Notes: generated by a model from the letters alone, not told the origin. DNA of 15,904 nucleotides from Cyanobacteria bacterium OH_CBB_238 (GCA_023409995.1 JAEYQN010000081.1:1-15904), one strand, 5' to 3'. Counted from the stretch's first letter, positions 1 through 7,533 are shown. Numbers and translations: made by a program.

Positions 1-196
1 TATCAACACTAGTGTATGCCGCACAATGAATTACAACATCAGGTTTATGTTCTTTTAAAACTTGTTCAACCATATCAGGGTTTGTTATATCTAGAGTATC
101 AACATCTGTCTCGATGACATCAACCCCATTATCTTCAAAGATTGGACACAAATCTTGTCCAAGCATTCCATTCGATCCAGTTACCAATACTTTCAT
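1..196 (-). CDS. rfbD: dTDP-4-dehydrorhamnose reductase (RfbD), 5' part only
   Basis: The first 65 codons are visible; the rest lies beyond the window edge. The protein begins MKVLVTGSNGMLGQDL, a Rossmann-fold start with the TGxxGxxG NAD(P)-binding motif in the form used by RfbD. It later has DITNPDMVEQVLKEHKPDVV followed by HCAAYTSVD, matching the RfbD pattern V(I/V)xCAAYTxVD at the end of the fourth strand. This family reduces dTDP-4-keto-rhamnose to dTDP-L-rhamnose with NAD(P)H, the last step of rhamnose donor synthesis for surface polysaccharide. The ATG is preceded by an AGAGG ribosome-binding site seven bases upstream. It lies 96 bp after aspA on the same strand with no clear terminator between, so read-through is possible, but a separate promoter is more likely because the functions are unrelated. 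The alternative is another short-chain epimerase/reductase; the AAYTxVD stretch makes RfbD the best call. Confidence 0.8.
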   Translation of the reverse strand, partial: MKVLVTGSNGMLGQDLCPIFEDNGVDVIETDVDTLDITNPDMVEQVLKEHKPDVVIHCAAYTSVD

Positions 197-260
197 AAAA
201 TAACCTCTAGAGTACTACCTGTACTTTACAATAAAACAGCCTTTTTGTATAGAGATACTC

Positions 261-269
261 TTTATATCA
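261..269 (-). promoter_or_regulatory. Possible extended -10 promoter for rfbD
   Basis: On the minus strand the bases read TGATATAAA, a TGn-extended -10 with five of six consensus positions. It lies about 65 bases before the rfbD start codon. No good -35 is present at the usual spacing, so this is a weak call. A five-base inverted repeat (AGTAC/GTACT, 211-225) sits between it and the ribosome-binding site. Confidence 0.3.
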
Positions 270-292
270 GCTAATATGTATAACAATAAAAA

Positions 293-1699
293 CTAATTAT
301 CAATAATATCTTTATGCCCCAATGAAAGGATCATTTCTGGAGCTGTATAATAATCAAAGTCTTCTTCAGTCATTATTCCATTATCAAGAACATACTCTTT
401 AACACTACAAGTACTATTTGCAATCTGTTCTGCAATTTCATTTGTTTTAGAATACCCTAAAGCCGGTAGCAATGCAGTAAGTAGAACATTGCTCTTGGAT
501 AGTGTTCGATTTATATTGTCTAGATTTGGTTTTATTGAATCAATGCAGTGCTTTTTCAACATAGCATTTGCATTACTTAAAAGAGTTAATTCTTCAATGA
601 ACGAAAAAGCAATTAGGGGTGAAAATTGATTTAATTCTAATTGTCCCATTGATATACATTGATTTATAACAACATCATTTCCCAATACCTTTATACCAAT
701 TTGTGCAGCAGCTTCTGGAATGACGGGGTTTATTTTTCCAGGCATAATCGAGGAGCCTGATTGTTTTGGAGGTAAAATTATCTCACTAAAACCGGCTTGT
801 GGACCTGAATTCATTAATCTTAAGTCATTCGATATTTTTATCAAGTTGGTTGCATGTGCCTTTAAAATACCACTCACTTCTGCAAAAGTATCCCAATTTT
901 GAGTATTATCAACCAGATTTTCAGCTCTAGCAAGAGAAATTCCGGTTAAATCTCTCAATTTTTCAATTACTGAAAAAATGTATTTTCTTGGAGCACTTAA
1001 TCCTGTACCAACAGCCGTACCACCGATATTAACAACTCTAAGTCTTTCTTCGCACTTGTATATTCTCCAACGATCCCTAGCAATAGCTTCAGAATATGCA
1101 GAGAATTCTTTTCCTAACGTAATCAATACAGCATCCATCAGCTGAGTTCTTGCCACCTTTACAATATCAGAAAACTCTTTTTCTTTATTTTCAAAGCTTT
1201 CTTGCAAGGCAATAACGTTTTTTTCAAGCTCTCTTAGTAAATATATACAAGCTATTTTTAGAGCCGTAGGATATGTATCATTTGTTGATTGATAGAGATT
1301 CACATCGTCTATTGGGTGAACATAAGAATATTCACCTTTTTTCTTACCCAATATTTCTAAAGCGCAATTAGCAATAACTTCATTTATATTCATGTTTAAG
1401 GAGGTACCCGCACCACCTTGAAATGGATCAACAACAATTTGATCATTTAGTTCTCCATTAATCAGCCTTTCACAGGCTTGCAAAATAGCATTTGATTTTT
1501 CTTCAGTCCAAACATTCAACTCTTTTATAGTCAAAATACAAGCTAATTTTACATAGCCATAAGCTTTTATAAAGGTATTATGAATTTTATAGTCTGACAA
1601 AGAGAAATTATCTAAAGCTCTATAAGTATGTACGCCCCAATAATTCTTATCTTGAATATTTACTTTACCTAGAAAGTCGCCTTCTTCTCTATAGTTCAT
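293..1699 (-). CDS. aspA: Aspartate ammonia-lyase (aspartase)
   Basis: 468 residues, the usual length for aspartase. The enzyme deaminates L-aspartate to fumarate and ammonia in the cytoplasm, as a homotetramer. The fumarase/aspartase signature GSSIMPGKINP is at residues 315-325, with Ser316 at the position of the catalytic serine. The other conserved regions are FQGGAGTSLNMNINEV (93-108), YQSTNDTYPTA (136-146) and RTQLMDA (184-190). The last has Gln where class II fumarases carry His, which favours aspartase over fumarase; GVHTYRA near the N-terminus is also aspartase-like. The gene starts nine bases after the hydF stop, and the ribosome-binding bases TAGGA contain that stop codon, so the two genes are almost certainly one transcript with coupled translation. 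Association of aspA with hydrogenase-maturation genes is known in other anaerobes. The inference here is that the released ammonia feeds H-cluster assembly, though a general catabolic role is not excluded. Confidence 0.88.
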   Translation of the reverse strand: MNYREEGDFLGKVNIQDKNYWGVHTYRALDNFSLSDYKIHNTFIKAYGYVKLACILTIKELNVWTEEKSNAILQACERLINGELNDQIVVDPFQGGAGTSLNMNINEVIANCALEILGKKKGEYSYVHPIDDVNLYQSTNDTYPTALKIACIYLLRELEKNVIALQESFENKEKEFSDIVKVARTQLMDAVLITLGKEFSAYSEAIARDRWRIYKCEERLRVVNIGGTAVGTGLSAPRKYIFSVIEKLRDLTGISLARAENLVDNTQNWDTFAEVSGILKAHATNLIKISNDLRLMNSGPQAGFSEIILPPKQSGSSIMPGKINPVIPEAAAQIGIKVLGNDVVINQCISMGQLELNQFSPLIAFSFIEELTLLSNANAMLKKHCIDSIKPNLDNINRTLSKSNVLLTALLPALGYSKTNEIAEQIANSTCSVKEYVLDNGIMTEEDFDYYTAPEMILSLGHKDIIDN

Positions 1700-1708
1700 A
1701 AGTTTATC

Positions 1709-2938
1709 CTATAATTTACTTTCTTCATAAATTTGTTTTGCCATTGGAAAGGGTTCCAATGCTCTTTCAAAAATACCAAGCGAATACGCAATCGCCAATC
1801 CATAATTTGTTATTGGTACATTTGCATTTTTAGCTTTAATTATCCTAGAAAGAACTTCTCGCCTATTCGTCATACAAGCTCCACAATGAACAATTAATTT
1901 ATATTGTTCAAGATTCTCAGGAAAATCATGCCCGGAATAATGAACAAATTCTAATTTTCCTCCAGCAAATTGTGTAAGCCATCTTGGAATCTTAACTCTA
2001 CCAATATCATCACCTATTGAATGATGTGTGCAAGATTCGCAAATTAAAACCTTATCTCCAGTCTTTAAATGTTCAATTGCAGTAGCCCCTCTTACAAATT
2101 CATTTAATTCACCTTTAAATCTCGCAAATAATATAGAAAATGAAGTAAGCATAATACCTTTTGGTACATCAGCTGACACTTTTAAAAAAGCTTGTGAATC
2201 AGTTATTACAAGACTTGGTGGTTTATTTAGTCTATTCAAAGCCTCTTTTAATTCTCGTTCTTTAGCAACAATAGTTATATTGTCATTATCAAGGAGTTCT
2301 CTAATAGTTTGCACCTGGGGTAATATAAGTCGCCCTTTAGGAGCTTCTAAATCAATAGGCACTACCAATACTGCAACTTCACCTGCAGGTAAAAGGTCAG
2401 AAGCTATTGACGGAGTATTTATAAATTCATCAGGCGCAAGATTTATAAGACTCTGCTTAAGTTCATCTATACCCTTTTTATTTAAAGACGAAACAACCAC
2501 TACTTCTTGATGCTGCTGTTTTTGTGATGCTACAATATCATCTGTTGCATAGCCATAATCAGACTTGTTCAACACTACTATATATGGAATTTTTCTACTT
2601 TTAAATTTTTCAACCAAGAGTTTTTCATAGTCATCAAATCCTCTATTGTCAACCACAAGAACTGCAATATCAATTCTATCAAACATTCCATAGGTTTTAT
2701 TAACTCTCAATTGTCCCAGATCACCTTCATCATCAATTCCTGCAGTATCCACAAACACAACAGGTCCCAACGGCAGCAATTCCATTGCCTTCTCAACCGG
2801 ATCTGTAGTCGTTCCAGCTATCTCTGAAACAATAGATATATTTTGACCGGTAAGAGAGTTTAAGATGCTGGATTTTCCAACATTTCTCTTACCAAAAATA
2901 CCAATATGTAGTCTAATTCCTCTTGGAGTATTTTGCAT
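1709..2938 (-). CDS. hydF: [FeFe]-hydrogenase H-cluster maturation GTPase HydF
   Basis: 409 residues, full length for HydF. HydF is the scaffold on which the 2Fe subcluster of [FeFe]-hydrogenase is finished and from which it passes to apo-hydrogenase. The N-terminal GTPase domain has a P-loop GKRNVGKSS (16-24), a G2 TTT (43-45), DTAG (64-67) and NKSD (124-127). A middle dimerisation region follows, and the C-terminal cluster-binding domain carries the HydF-specific CxH-x45-HCxxC pattern: Cys303-Thr-His305, then His351-Cys352-Gly-Ala-Cys355. These ligands distinguish it from Era/EngA GTPases. The ATG has an AAGAGGA ribosome-binding site and a short leader from the promoter at 2964-2992. HydE, HydG and the hydrogenase itself are not in this window, so the maturation genes are dispersed. 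aspA follows immediately. Its presence implies fermentative H2 metabolism in this organism. Confidence 0.95.
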   Translation of the reverse strand: MQNTPRGIRLHIGIFGKRNVGKSSILNSLTGQNISIVSEIAGTTTDPVEKAMELLPLGPVVFVDTAGIDDEGDLGQLRVNKTYGMFDRIDIAVLVVDNRGFDDYEKLLVEKFKSRKIPYIVVLNKSDYGYATDDIVASQKQQHQEVVVVSSLNKKGIDELKQSLINLAPDEFINTPSIASDLLPAGEVAVLVVPIDLEAPKGRLILPQVQTIRELLDNDNITIVAKERELKEALNRLNKPPSLVITDSQAFLKVSADVPKGIMLTSFSILFARFKGELNEFVRGATAIEHLKTGDKVLICESCTHHSIGDDIGRVKIPRWLTQFAGGKLEFVHYSGHDFPENLEQYKLIVHCGACMTNRREVLSRIIKAKNANVPITNYGLAIAYSLGIFERALEPFPMAKQIYEESKL

Positions 2939-2963
2939 AATATCCTCTTTTCACAATAAATAT

Positions 2964-2992
2964 ATTCTAGACGATTAAAAGAAATTTGTGAA
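2964..2992 (-). promoter_or_regulatory. Sigma-70-type promoter of hydF-aspA
   Basis: On the minus strand TTCACA (2987-2992) and TAGAAT (2964-2969) are separated by exactly 17 bases; each matches five of six consensus positions. The predicted start of transcription is near 2957, leaving a leader of about 18 bases that contains the AAGAGGA ribosome-binding site. Confidence 0.65.
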
Positions 2993-3095
2993 TTAATATA
3001 AAAAAAACATGAGTTAATGAAAACAAAATCAACCAAAAAGCCAATAATAACAATCTATTAGAACAAATATCTGTTTATTTTATATAACAAAAGGG

Positions 3096-3101
3096 TATAA
3101 T
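3096..3101 (+). promoter_or_regulatory. -10 element immediately upstream of the pilin gene
   Basis: A perfect TATAAT lies only eight bases before the ATG at 3110, so transcription would be expected to begin at or within one or two bases of the start codon. No convincing -35 is visible at 16-18 bases spacing. If used, this promoter gives a leaderless mRNA. Confidence 0.4.
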
Positions 3102-3109
3102 ATTTATTA

Positions 3110-3763
3110 ATGACTAGTCGATTTCTAAATACCAAAATCAAAATGGGATTTAGTTTAACTGAAGTATTACTTGCTTTGGTCATTCTTGGTGTTATTGCAG
3201 CTATGACATTACCCGAAATTGTAAATCAGTCAGAAACAATAAGACACAAAAATTCGTGGAAAAAAACATTTTCTACATTCGCTCAAGCAACAAATTTTTT
3301 ATTACAGAACAATGGCAGTACACTAACAGATGTCTTTTCATCAAGTCAAGATATGATGGAAAAATACACAACTTATCTATTAGTATCTAAGACCTGTGCA
3401 AATGGTGCTTCATTGGGAACTTGTTGGCACTCAAACGATGGATCCAGCAAATATCTCAACGGAGGAGTCATCACTGGCTGGCTAGCCGGACCTGGTGTAA
3501 TATTAAATGATGGTACTTTAATACAAATGGGGTTAGATAGTGGTAGCTGTGACTATACTACTGGTTCAATACAAAGATGTGGATACATTAATGTAGATGT
3601 GAACGGCTTTGCGGGTCCCAACATTGTTGGAAGAGATATATTTACAATAAATGTCAGAGCTGGCAAAATATCTCCCACTGGAGCTGACAACGATGGCAAT
3701 CAAAATACTTGCAATACAACAAACTCCGGTTATGGCTGTTCTCAAACATACCTATATGACTAG
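3110..3763 (+). CDS. Type IV pilin-like / pseudopilin protein
   Basis: 217 residues with a class III prepilin signal. A 13-residue basic leader ends in Gly13, followed by FSLTEVLLALVILGVIAAM; Phe14 is the predicted +1 and Glu18 the conserved Glu at +5. The hydrophobic stretch 14-33 is the membrane and assembly helix. A prepilin peptidase would cleave after Gly13, giving a pilus or secretion-system subunit in the periplasmic or extracellular space. The soluble part has six cysteines in three close pairs (TCANGASLGTC, SCDYTTGSIQRC, TCNTTNSGYGC), suggesting disulfides, and a DVNGFAGPN stretch that I recall from pilins of Gastranaerophilales-type genomes. No pilus assembly genes are adjacent, so its partner machinery is unknown. 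The start is uncertain: no ribosome-binding site is well placed before 3110, but the only other ATG (3143) also lacks one and would leave a two-residue leader. Confidence 0.85.
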   Translation: MTSRFLNTKIKMGFSLTEVLLALVILGVIAAMTLPEIVNQSETIRHKNSWKKTFSTFAQATNFLLQNNGSTLTDVFSSSQDMMEKYTTYLLVSKTCANGASLGTCWHSNDGSSKYLNGGVITGWLAGPGVILNDGTLIQMGLDSGSCDYTTGSIQRCGYINVDVNGFAGPNIVGRDIFTINVRAGKISPTGADNDGNQNTCNTTNSGYGCSQTYLYD

Positions 3764-3786
3764 TCTTATTTGTTGAAAAAGTTGAT

Positions 3787-3809
3787 ATTATAGTTGCCCT
3801 GACTATAAT
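3787..3809 (+). other. Hairpin downstream of the pilin gene
   Basis: ATTATAGT (3787-3794) and ACTATAAT (3802-3809) form a perfect eight-base-pair stem with a seven-base loop. There is no immediate T-tract, so this is at most a weak terminator or an mRNA 3'-end stabiliser. A second imperfect hairpin (GCT-AAAAGA/TCTTTT-AGC with one bulged base) lies at 3880-3901. The rest of the 3764-4053 gap holds only the next gene's promoter. Confidence 0.4.
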
Positions 3810-3985
3810 GGAATTATAAGTGATTTTAGGCGCACCTACCTCTGGATTTTTTATTTAACACAAAGTAAACTAAACTTTAGCTGAAAAGATTCTCTTTTAG
3901 CATTAATATCATTGCGTTAAAGGCTTAATTTAATAACAATTTGCATATCTACAAATAAAATCAAACACCTTAAATTATTATATTT

Positions 3986-4015
3986 TTGCATTATATTTAT
4001 TATTTTTGTTATACT
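3986..4015 (+). promoter_or_regulatory. Promoter of the membrane-protein gene
   Basis: TTGCAT (3986-3991) and TATACT (4010-4015) are 18 bases apart, and TGT precedes the -10, giving an extended -10. Transcription would begin near 4022, about 32 bases before the ATG at 4054. Confidence 0.55.
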
Positions 4016-4053
4016 TGTCTCGGCTGAAAATAATTTAAAAATTGAGGACTAAT

Positions 4054-5592
4054 ATGGAAGAAAATAACCCTTTTTGTAAAAGTAATAAAGTCCTATTGTT
4101 ATTACTTATACTAATTACAATTGTTCATGTAATCTATGCATCAATATTACAACGTGGTGTATATCTTGATGGAGCAATGCATTTTGTTGTTTTACTAAAT
4201 GGGCTTAGTTCAGGCAAGTTGACAATTGCCGCTGACCCATCACACACCCGTTATCTTTCTACACTATTTATGCAATTACCCACTGCAATATCTTATTCTA
4301 TTTTAGGAATAAAAAGTAAATATTTATTATCTGTTATTTTTTCTATGGGCTATTTTGCAATTCCGCCACTTTTAGTATGGTGGAATTACAAATTAACACA
4401 AAGAACTAAACGATATGATATTTTTACATTTAGTTTGATAACTTATACTTTATCTATTCTGTTATTTCAAATTTTTGCAATAGTAGAACTAGGTTTCACA
4501 GCTGGAGTCTGCTTCCTTTTATATAACTATTTAACGATAAAAGAACCCTACTCTCAGAAAGACATCTATTCGATGGGGCTTTTGTCCGTAATATTATTTA
4601 ATTCCCATGAATTCATTTTATTTGTCGGTCCAATACTTTTTATTGCTGCACTTTTTCATGCCAGCGAAGTTAAAGACGAAAAGCAAAAACAAATAAAATT
4701 CAATATAGGACTTATTTCTCTTATTGCCGGAATCTTTGTGCTTTTATTTATATTAATGCATCAGCAAACGCAAAATGAAACTGGAAGATTTTTTGGTGAA
4801 TTGATTGATCTTTGGGGACATTACCTAATACTAAATACGAGCTTGTCCATAACAGCTGTAATAGTGATGTGTGCAACAATAAAAAAACAACAAACATTTT
4901 CAATAAAAGAGATAGCGATAATCAGCGCAATTTTCATATACGCTTTATATCGTCTATTCTCAAACATTAACTTATCTCTAGATCCAATGTTAGAACAACA
5001 TACAAGAGTTGTTCCGTGCATTTTAGTGCCAATATTGTTACTTTTTTTGCTAATCATTGATTTTTCAGCAAAAAAAATATCTTCTACTATATTGTCAAAT
5101 ATTTTGACAATTGCTATAATCTGCGGCATAGCTCAAACTGCATGGCAAATGAACAACACATACTGGTGGGGCAAAAATGTTAAATATCTAAAAACCGAAC
5201 TCCAAAACTCAAAAGATTTACTTTATATCCCCGAAGACCACGAAGAAATCTCGTCATTTTACAACAAGAAATTAAGAAGATATATATGGCATTTTTCATA
5301 CGCAGCGACATCATTAACTTTTGCTGATACTTATGAAATAAAAACGTTATTATCTCACTATAATACCGACTCAGATCCCGGCAATATGGCTTATCGAGAC
5401 TGGTTTGCATTAGCTAAAAACAAAGATTATTTTTGGATTCCAACAGTGCGTATTTTAAGAAAAAATAAATTTTGGGATGCTCAAAAAGCTACAGAAGAAT
5501 TAGGCAAATACAATAAGCAAAATAAAATCCAAACAATACGTACAGAACCAAAACAAAAATGGACCATGGATGCACAAAAAGAGGGGAAATAA
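4054..5592 (+). CDS. Polytopic membrane protein of unknown function, possibly GT-C-like
   Basis: 512 residues, largely hydrophobic, with roughly ten membrane segments. They begin with KVLLLLLILITIVHVIYAS (12-30) and continue to about residue 360, followed by a hydrophilic C-terminal domain of about 150 residues rich in Trp, Tyr and Lys. After the first membrane segment is YLDGAMHF with Asp39, and DPSHTR follows at 61-66. An acidic residue in the first outer loop is typical of GT-C integral-membrane glycosyltransferases, so a lipid-linked sugar transferase or related envelope enzyme is plausible, but I recognise no family. The start is set by a GAGGA ribosome-binding site at 4044-4048, five bases before ATG 4054; the in-frame TTG at 4042 overlaps that site and is not used. 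It has its own promoter and a terminator that encloses its stop codon, so it is monocistronic. Confidence 0.8.
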   Translation: MEENNPFCKSNKVLLLLLILITIVHVIYASILQRGVYLDGAMHFVVLLNGLSSGKLTIAADPSHTRYLSTLFMQLPTAISYSILGIKSKYLLSVIFSMGYFAIPPLLVWWNYKLTQRTKRYDIFTFSLITYTLSILLFQIFAIVELGFTAGVCFLLYNYLTIKEPYSQKDIYSMGLLSVILFNSHEFILFVGPILFIAALFHASEVKDEKQKQIKFNIGLISLIAGIFVLLFILMHQQTQNETGRFFGELIDLWGHYLILNTSLSITAVIVMCATIKKQQTFSIKEIAIISAIFIYALYRLFSNINLSLDPMLEQHTRVVPCILVPILLLFLLIIDFSAKKISSTILSNILTIAIICGIAQTAWQMNNTYWWGKNVKYLKTELQNSKDLLYIPEDHEEISSFYNKKLRRYIWHFSYAATSLTFADTYEIKTLLSHYNTDSDPGNMAYRDWFALAKNKDYFWIPTVRILRKNKFWDAQKATEELGKYNKQNKIQTIRTEPKQKWTMDAQKEGK

Positions 5593-5605
5593 TTCCTCTC
5601 TTTTT
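5576..5605. terminator. Bidirectional intrinsic terminator over the stop codon
   Basis: AAAAAGAGGGGAA (5576-5588) pairs with TTCCTCTCTTTTT (5593-5605) over 13 positions, with one G-T wobble and the four-base loop ATAA. T-rich bases follow on the plus strand and TTTTT ends the hairpin on the minus strand. It serves the membrane-protein gene, whose TAA is 5590-5592 inside the loop, and probably also the convergent TPR gene ending at 5625. Confidence 0.85.
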
Positions 5606-5624
5606 ATTTTTAAATTAAATATCC

Positions 5625-6722
5625 TTATTTATTTATATATTTTTTGATTAATTCAGCTTTCTGCTTCTCTTCTTGCAATTTATTTATTTCTATTTTGGCA
5701 ATATCTGAAGCTTCATTGCCTAATTCGTCAAGATAAAGATCTTGTAATGCAGAAGCTGTTTTAACTACGCCATCTACAGCTGAAGAACATAGCACTTTGT
5801 TGGCAGGTGCTTCTTTCTCATTCAAGCCCTCTATATTAGAAGCTATTTGTTTTTTAGAGATATCAAGAACACCAAGCTTTAAATCTAAAGATTTTTTATA
5901 TGTTTCTTTTGCTTCTTCGGTTTTTTGCTGTTTTAACTGAACTTCAGCTAATTTATCAAGCATCTCAGCAGTAGAACTAATAACACTCAAAGGATCACTA
6001 TTTATTAAGTCAGGTTTAAGTATGACCTCAACTTTATTTGCAATAGCTTGCTTATATGCATCCTCTGCTCCAGAATAATCTTCCTTGTTTATTTTATAAA
6101 TTGCTAATGCTTTGAAATTTTGAGAAAAATCAACATCTCCATATTCTTGAACTAAAACCCCCGCAGATTTCTGAAGTGCAAAAATATCTTTCTTTTGTTT
6201 CAACTTTACATTATCTTCCCTAACAACAGGTTTTTTAGTATAATCCTCTACTTCTGGAGCAATAACTGAACTATCTTCATCATGCCCATCAACATCAGCA
6301 TCACTATGATCTGAGTCATAACCCAACCTAGCTTTTTGAAGAGCATCTTTAGATTGGTCTAGAATATTATGTAACTCAGCCAACGCCAATGAAGACTTAG
6401 TTTCAACTGAAGCCGCTTTAAAAGTACCCTCAATTTTTAAGTTCATATTATCAATACTTTTTTCAACCATCAAACTGGTGAGCAAACTTTTTTGGTCATC
6501 CTCAGTTGTTCTATTATTGTCATAATTAAAAGACATTGAAGCCTTCTTAAGATCTAATGCTGCTACTTTCCAAGATTTATAAGCATCCTCTGAATAAGTA
6601 AATGGGACTTGGTTATAGGAAAAAGAGTTGAGCTTATTTCTAGCTCCCATCAATCTCTTATTTTCATTGTCACCACTGAATGATACTGGCCTCTGCACAG
6701 CATAGTTGGTAGAAATTCTCAT
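5625..6722 (-). CDS. TPR-repeat protein with N-terminal SFSG tag
   Basis: 365 residues. The N-terminus reads MRISTNYAVQRPVSFSG, with no conventional signal peptide. Helical, Lys/Ala-rich sequence follows, then an Asp-rich patch at 136-150 containing DADVDG (141-146). At least two TPR-like helical pairs follow: LAIYKINKEDYSGAEDAYKQ (206-225) and LDKLAEVQLKQQKTEEAKET (255-274), and the C-terminus is coiled-coil-like (about 340-363). TPR units normally serve as protein-binding scaffolds; no enzymatic motif is visible. The start at 6722 is chosen because GGGGCGGAGG with five-base spacing precedes this ATG; the longer frame starting at 6782 lies partly in the leader and would put this ribosome-binding site inside the gene. 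It has its own promoter and ends against the terminator at 5576-5605. The N-terminus resembles that of the PHP protein at 11294-12811. Function unknown. Confidence 0.8.
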   Translation of the reverse strand: MRISTNYAVQRPVSFSGDNENKRLMGARNKLNSFSYNQVPFTYSEDAYKSWKVAALDLKKASMSFNYDNNRTTEDDQKSLLTSLMVEKSIDNMNLKIEGTFKAASVETKSSLALAELHNILDQSKDALQKARLGYDSDHSDADVDGHDEDSSVIAPEVEDYTKKPVVREDNVKLKQKKDIFALQKSAGVLVQEYGDVDFSQNFKALAIYKINKEDYSGAEDAYKQAIANKVEVILKPDLINSDPLSVISSTAEMLDKLAEVQLKQQKTEEAKETYKKSLDLKLGVLDISKKQIASNIEGLNEKEAPANKVLCSSAVDGVVKTASALQDLYLDELGNEASDIAKIEINKLQEEKQKAELIKKYINK

Positions 6723-6732
6723 GTTGCCTCCG

Positions 6733-6746
6733 CCCCACTTAAGGGG
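6733..6746 (-). promoter_or_regulatory. Small GC hairpin beside the TPR-gene ribosome-binding site
   Basis: CCCC and GGGG, separated by six bases, can pair directly upstream of GGAGG in an otherwise AT-rich leader of about 78 bases. The stem is only four pairs, so an effect on translation is speculative. Confidence 0.25.
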
Positions 6747-6806
6747 AATTATTATCACACTAATTAATTCACTAATTACCAAATAAAGGTATATTTATAA
6801 GTGTAA

Positions 6807-6834
6807 ATTATACATTTTTTCGAATTAATTTCAA
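6807..6834 (-). promoter_or_regulatory. Promoter of the TPR-protein gene
   Basis: On the minus strand TTGAAA (6829-6834) and a perfect TATAAT (6807-6812) are 16 bases apart. Transcription would start near 6800, upstream of the ATG at 6722. Confidence 0.65.
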
Positions 6835-6873
6835 GTAGTTTAGTTAGTTTGTAACATTTATAAATAATCTGAC

Positions 6874-6902
6874 TTGGCTTTAAAACAGGTTTACTATATA
6901 AA
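6874..6902 (+). promoter_or_regulatory. Promoter of the nitroreductase gene
   Basis: TTGGCT (6874-6879) and TATAAA (6897-6902) are separated by 17 bases. Transcription would start near 6909, just before the AAAGGAG ribosome-binding site at 6914-6920. This excludes the in-frame TTG at 6874 as a start codon. Confidence 0.55.
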
Positions 6903-6927
6903 GAATAAGCACAAAAGGAGAAAAACA

Positions 6928-7530
6928 ATGTCTACTACATTTTGTCAGGCAATAGAAAAACGAAGAAGTTATTACTCAATAGGAAATGAAGAAATAGTTG
7001 AAGAAAAAAAGCTAACAGATATAATATGTCACTCAATTAACCACTGCCCAAGCTCATTCAATTCACAAAGTTCACGAGTGGTCTTGTTATTAGGTAGGCA
7101 TCATATTAAATTGTGGGAGATTGTAAAAGATGAAATAAAGAAAATTCTGCCTGCTGAAGCTTTTGAATCCTCTCAAAATAAAATTGATAATTGTTTTTTA
7201 AGCGGTTACGGCACAGTACTTTTTTTTGAAGACACAAACACTGTAAAAGAATTGCAAGAAAAATTCCCTTTGTATAAAGAAAACTTTCCTGTATGGTCAA
7301 ACCAATCATCTGGAATGTTGCAATATGCTATATGGACAGCACTTGAATTAGAAGGATTAGGCGCCTCTTTGCAACACTATAACCCATTAATAGATGGTGC
7401 TGTTAAACAAGAATGGGATATACCAGCTGAGTATAAACTAATTGCCCAAATGCCTTTTGGGAAACCACTTGCCCCACCAGATCTAAAAGATTTCCTACCT
7501 ATCGAAACCAGATTTCAAATTTTTAAGTAA
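6928..7530 (+). CDS. Nitroreductase-family FMN oxidoreductase (Frm2/Hbn1-like)
   Basis: 200 residues, a normal size for a small single-domain nitroreductase. These enzymes use FMN and NAD(P)H to reduce nitro compounds, quinones or peroxide-like substrates in the cytoplasm as homodimers. The N-terminal FMN phosphate-binding RRS is at 12-14. PSSFNSQSSRVVLL follows, matching the PxxxNxQ(S/P) region of the subgroup related to yeast Frm2/Hbn1 and lactococcal CinD. WSNQSSGMLQYAIWTALELE and GLGASLQHYNP are further conserved stretches, and the C-terminal IAQMPFGKP is the usual strand before the subunit-swapped tail. The start is set by AAAGGAG seven bases before ATG 6928. It is monocistronic. Members of this subgroup are often induced by metal or oxidative stress; no operator is visible here, so that is only family knowledge. 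The substrate cannot be told from sequence. Confidence 0.88.
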   Translation: MSTTFCQAIEKRRSYYSIGNEEIVEEKKLTDIICHSINHCPSSFNSQSSRVVLLLGRHHIKLWEIVKDEIKKILPAEAFESSQNKIDNCFLSGYGTVLFFEDTNTVKELQEKFPLYKENFPVWSNQSSGMLQYAIWTALELEGLGASLQHYNPLIDGAVKQEWDIPAEYKLIAQMPFGKPLAPPDLKDFLPIETRFQIFK

Positions 7531-7533
7531 AAA

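Noticed and set aside
211..225. AGTAC/GTACT inverted repeat before rfbD as an operator
   Set aside because: A five-base repeat in AT-rich DNA is too short to support without a second copy.
2028..2510. 160-codon plus-strand frame opposite hydF
   Set aside because: It is antisense to conserved HydF sequence, with no ribosome-binding site or recognisable domain.
4042..4053. In-frame TTG as start of the membrane-protein gene
   Set aside because: The TTG overlaps GAGGA, the ribosome-binding site for the ATG at 4054.
6723..6782. Upstream in-frame start for the TPR protein at 6782
   Set aside because: GGAGG sits just before ATG 6722 and would be internal; the extra 20 residues also lack the N-terminal tag style.
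6874..6927. In-frame TTG at 6874 as start of the nitroreductase
   Set aside because: It lies inside the -35 element, and AAAGGAG before ATG 6928 is far better.
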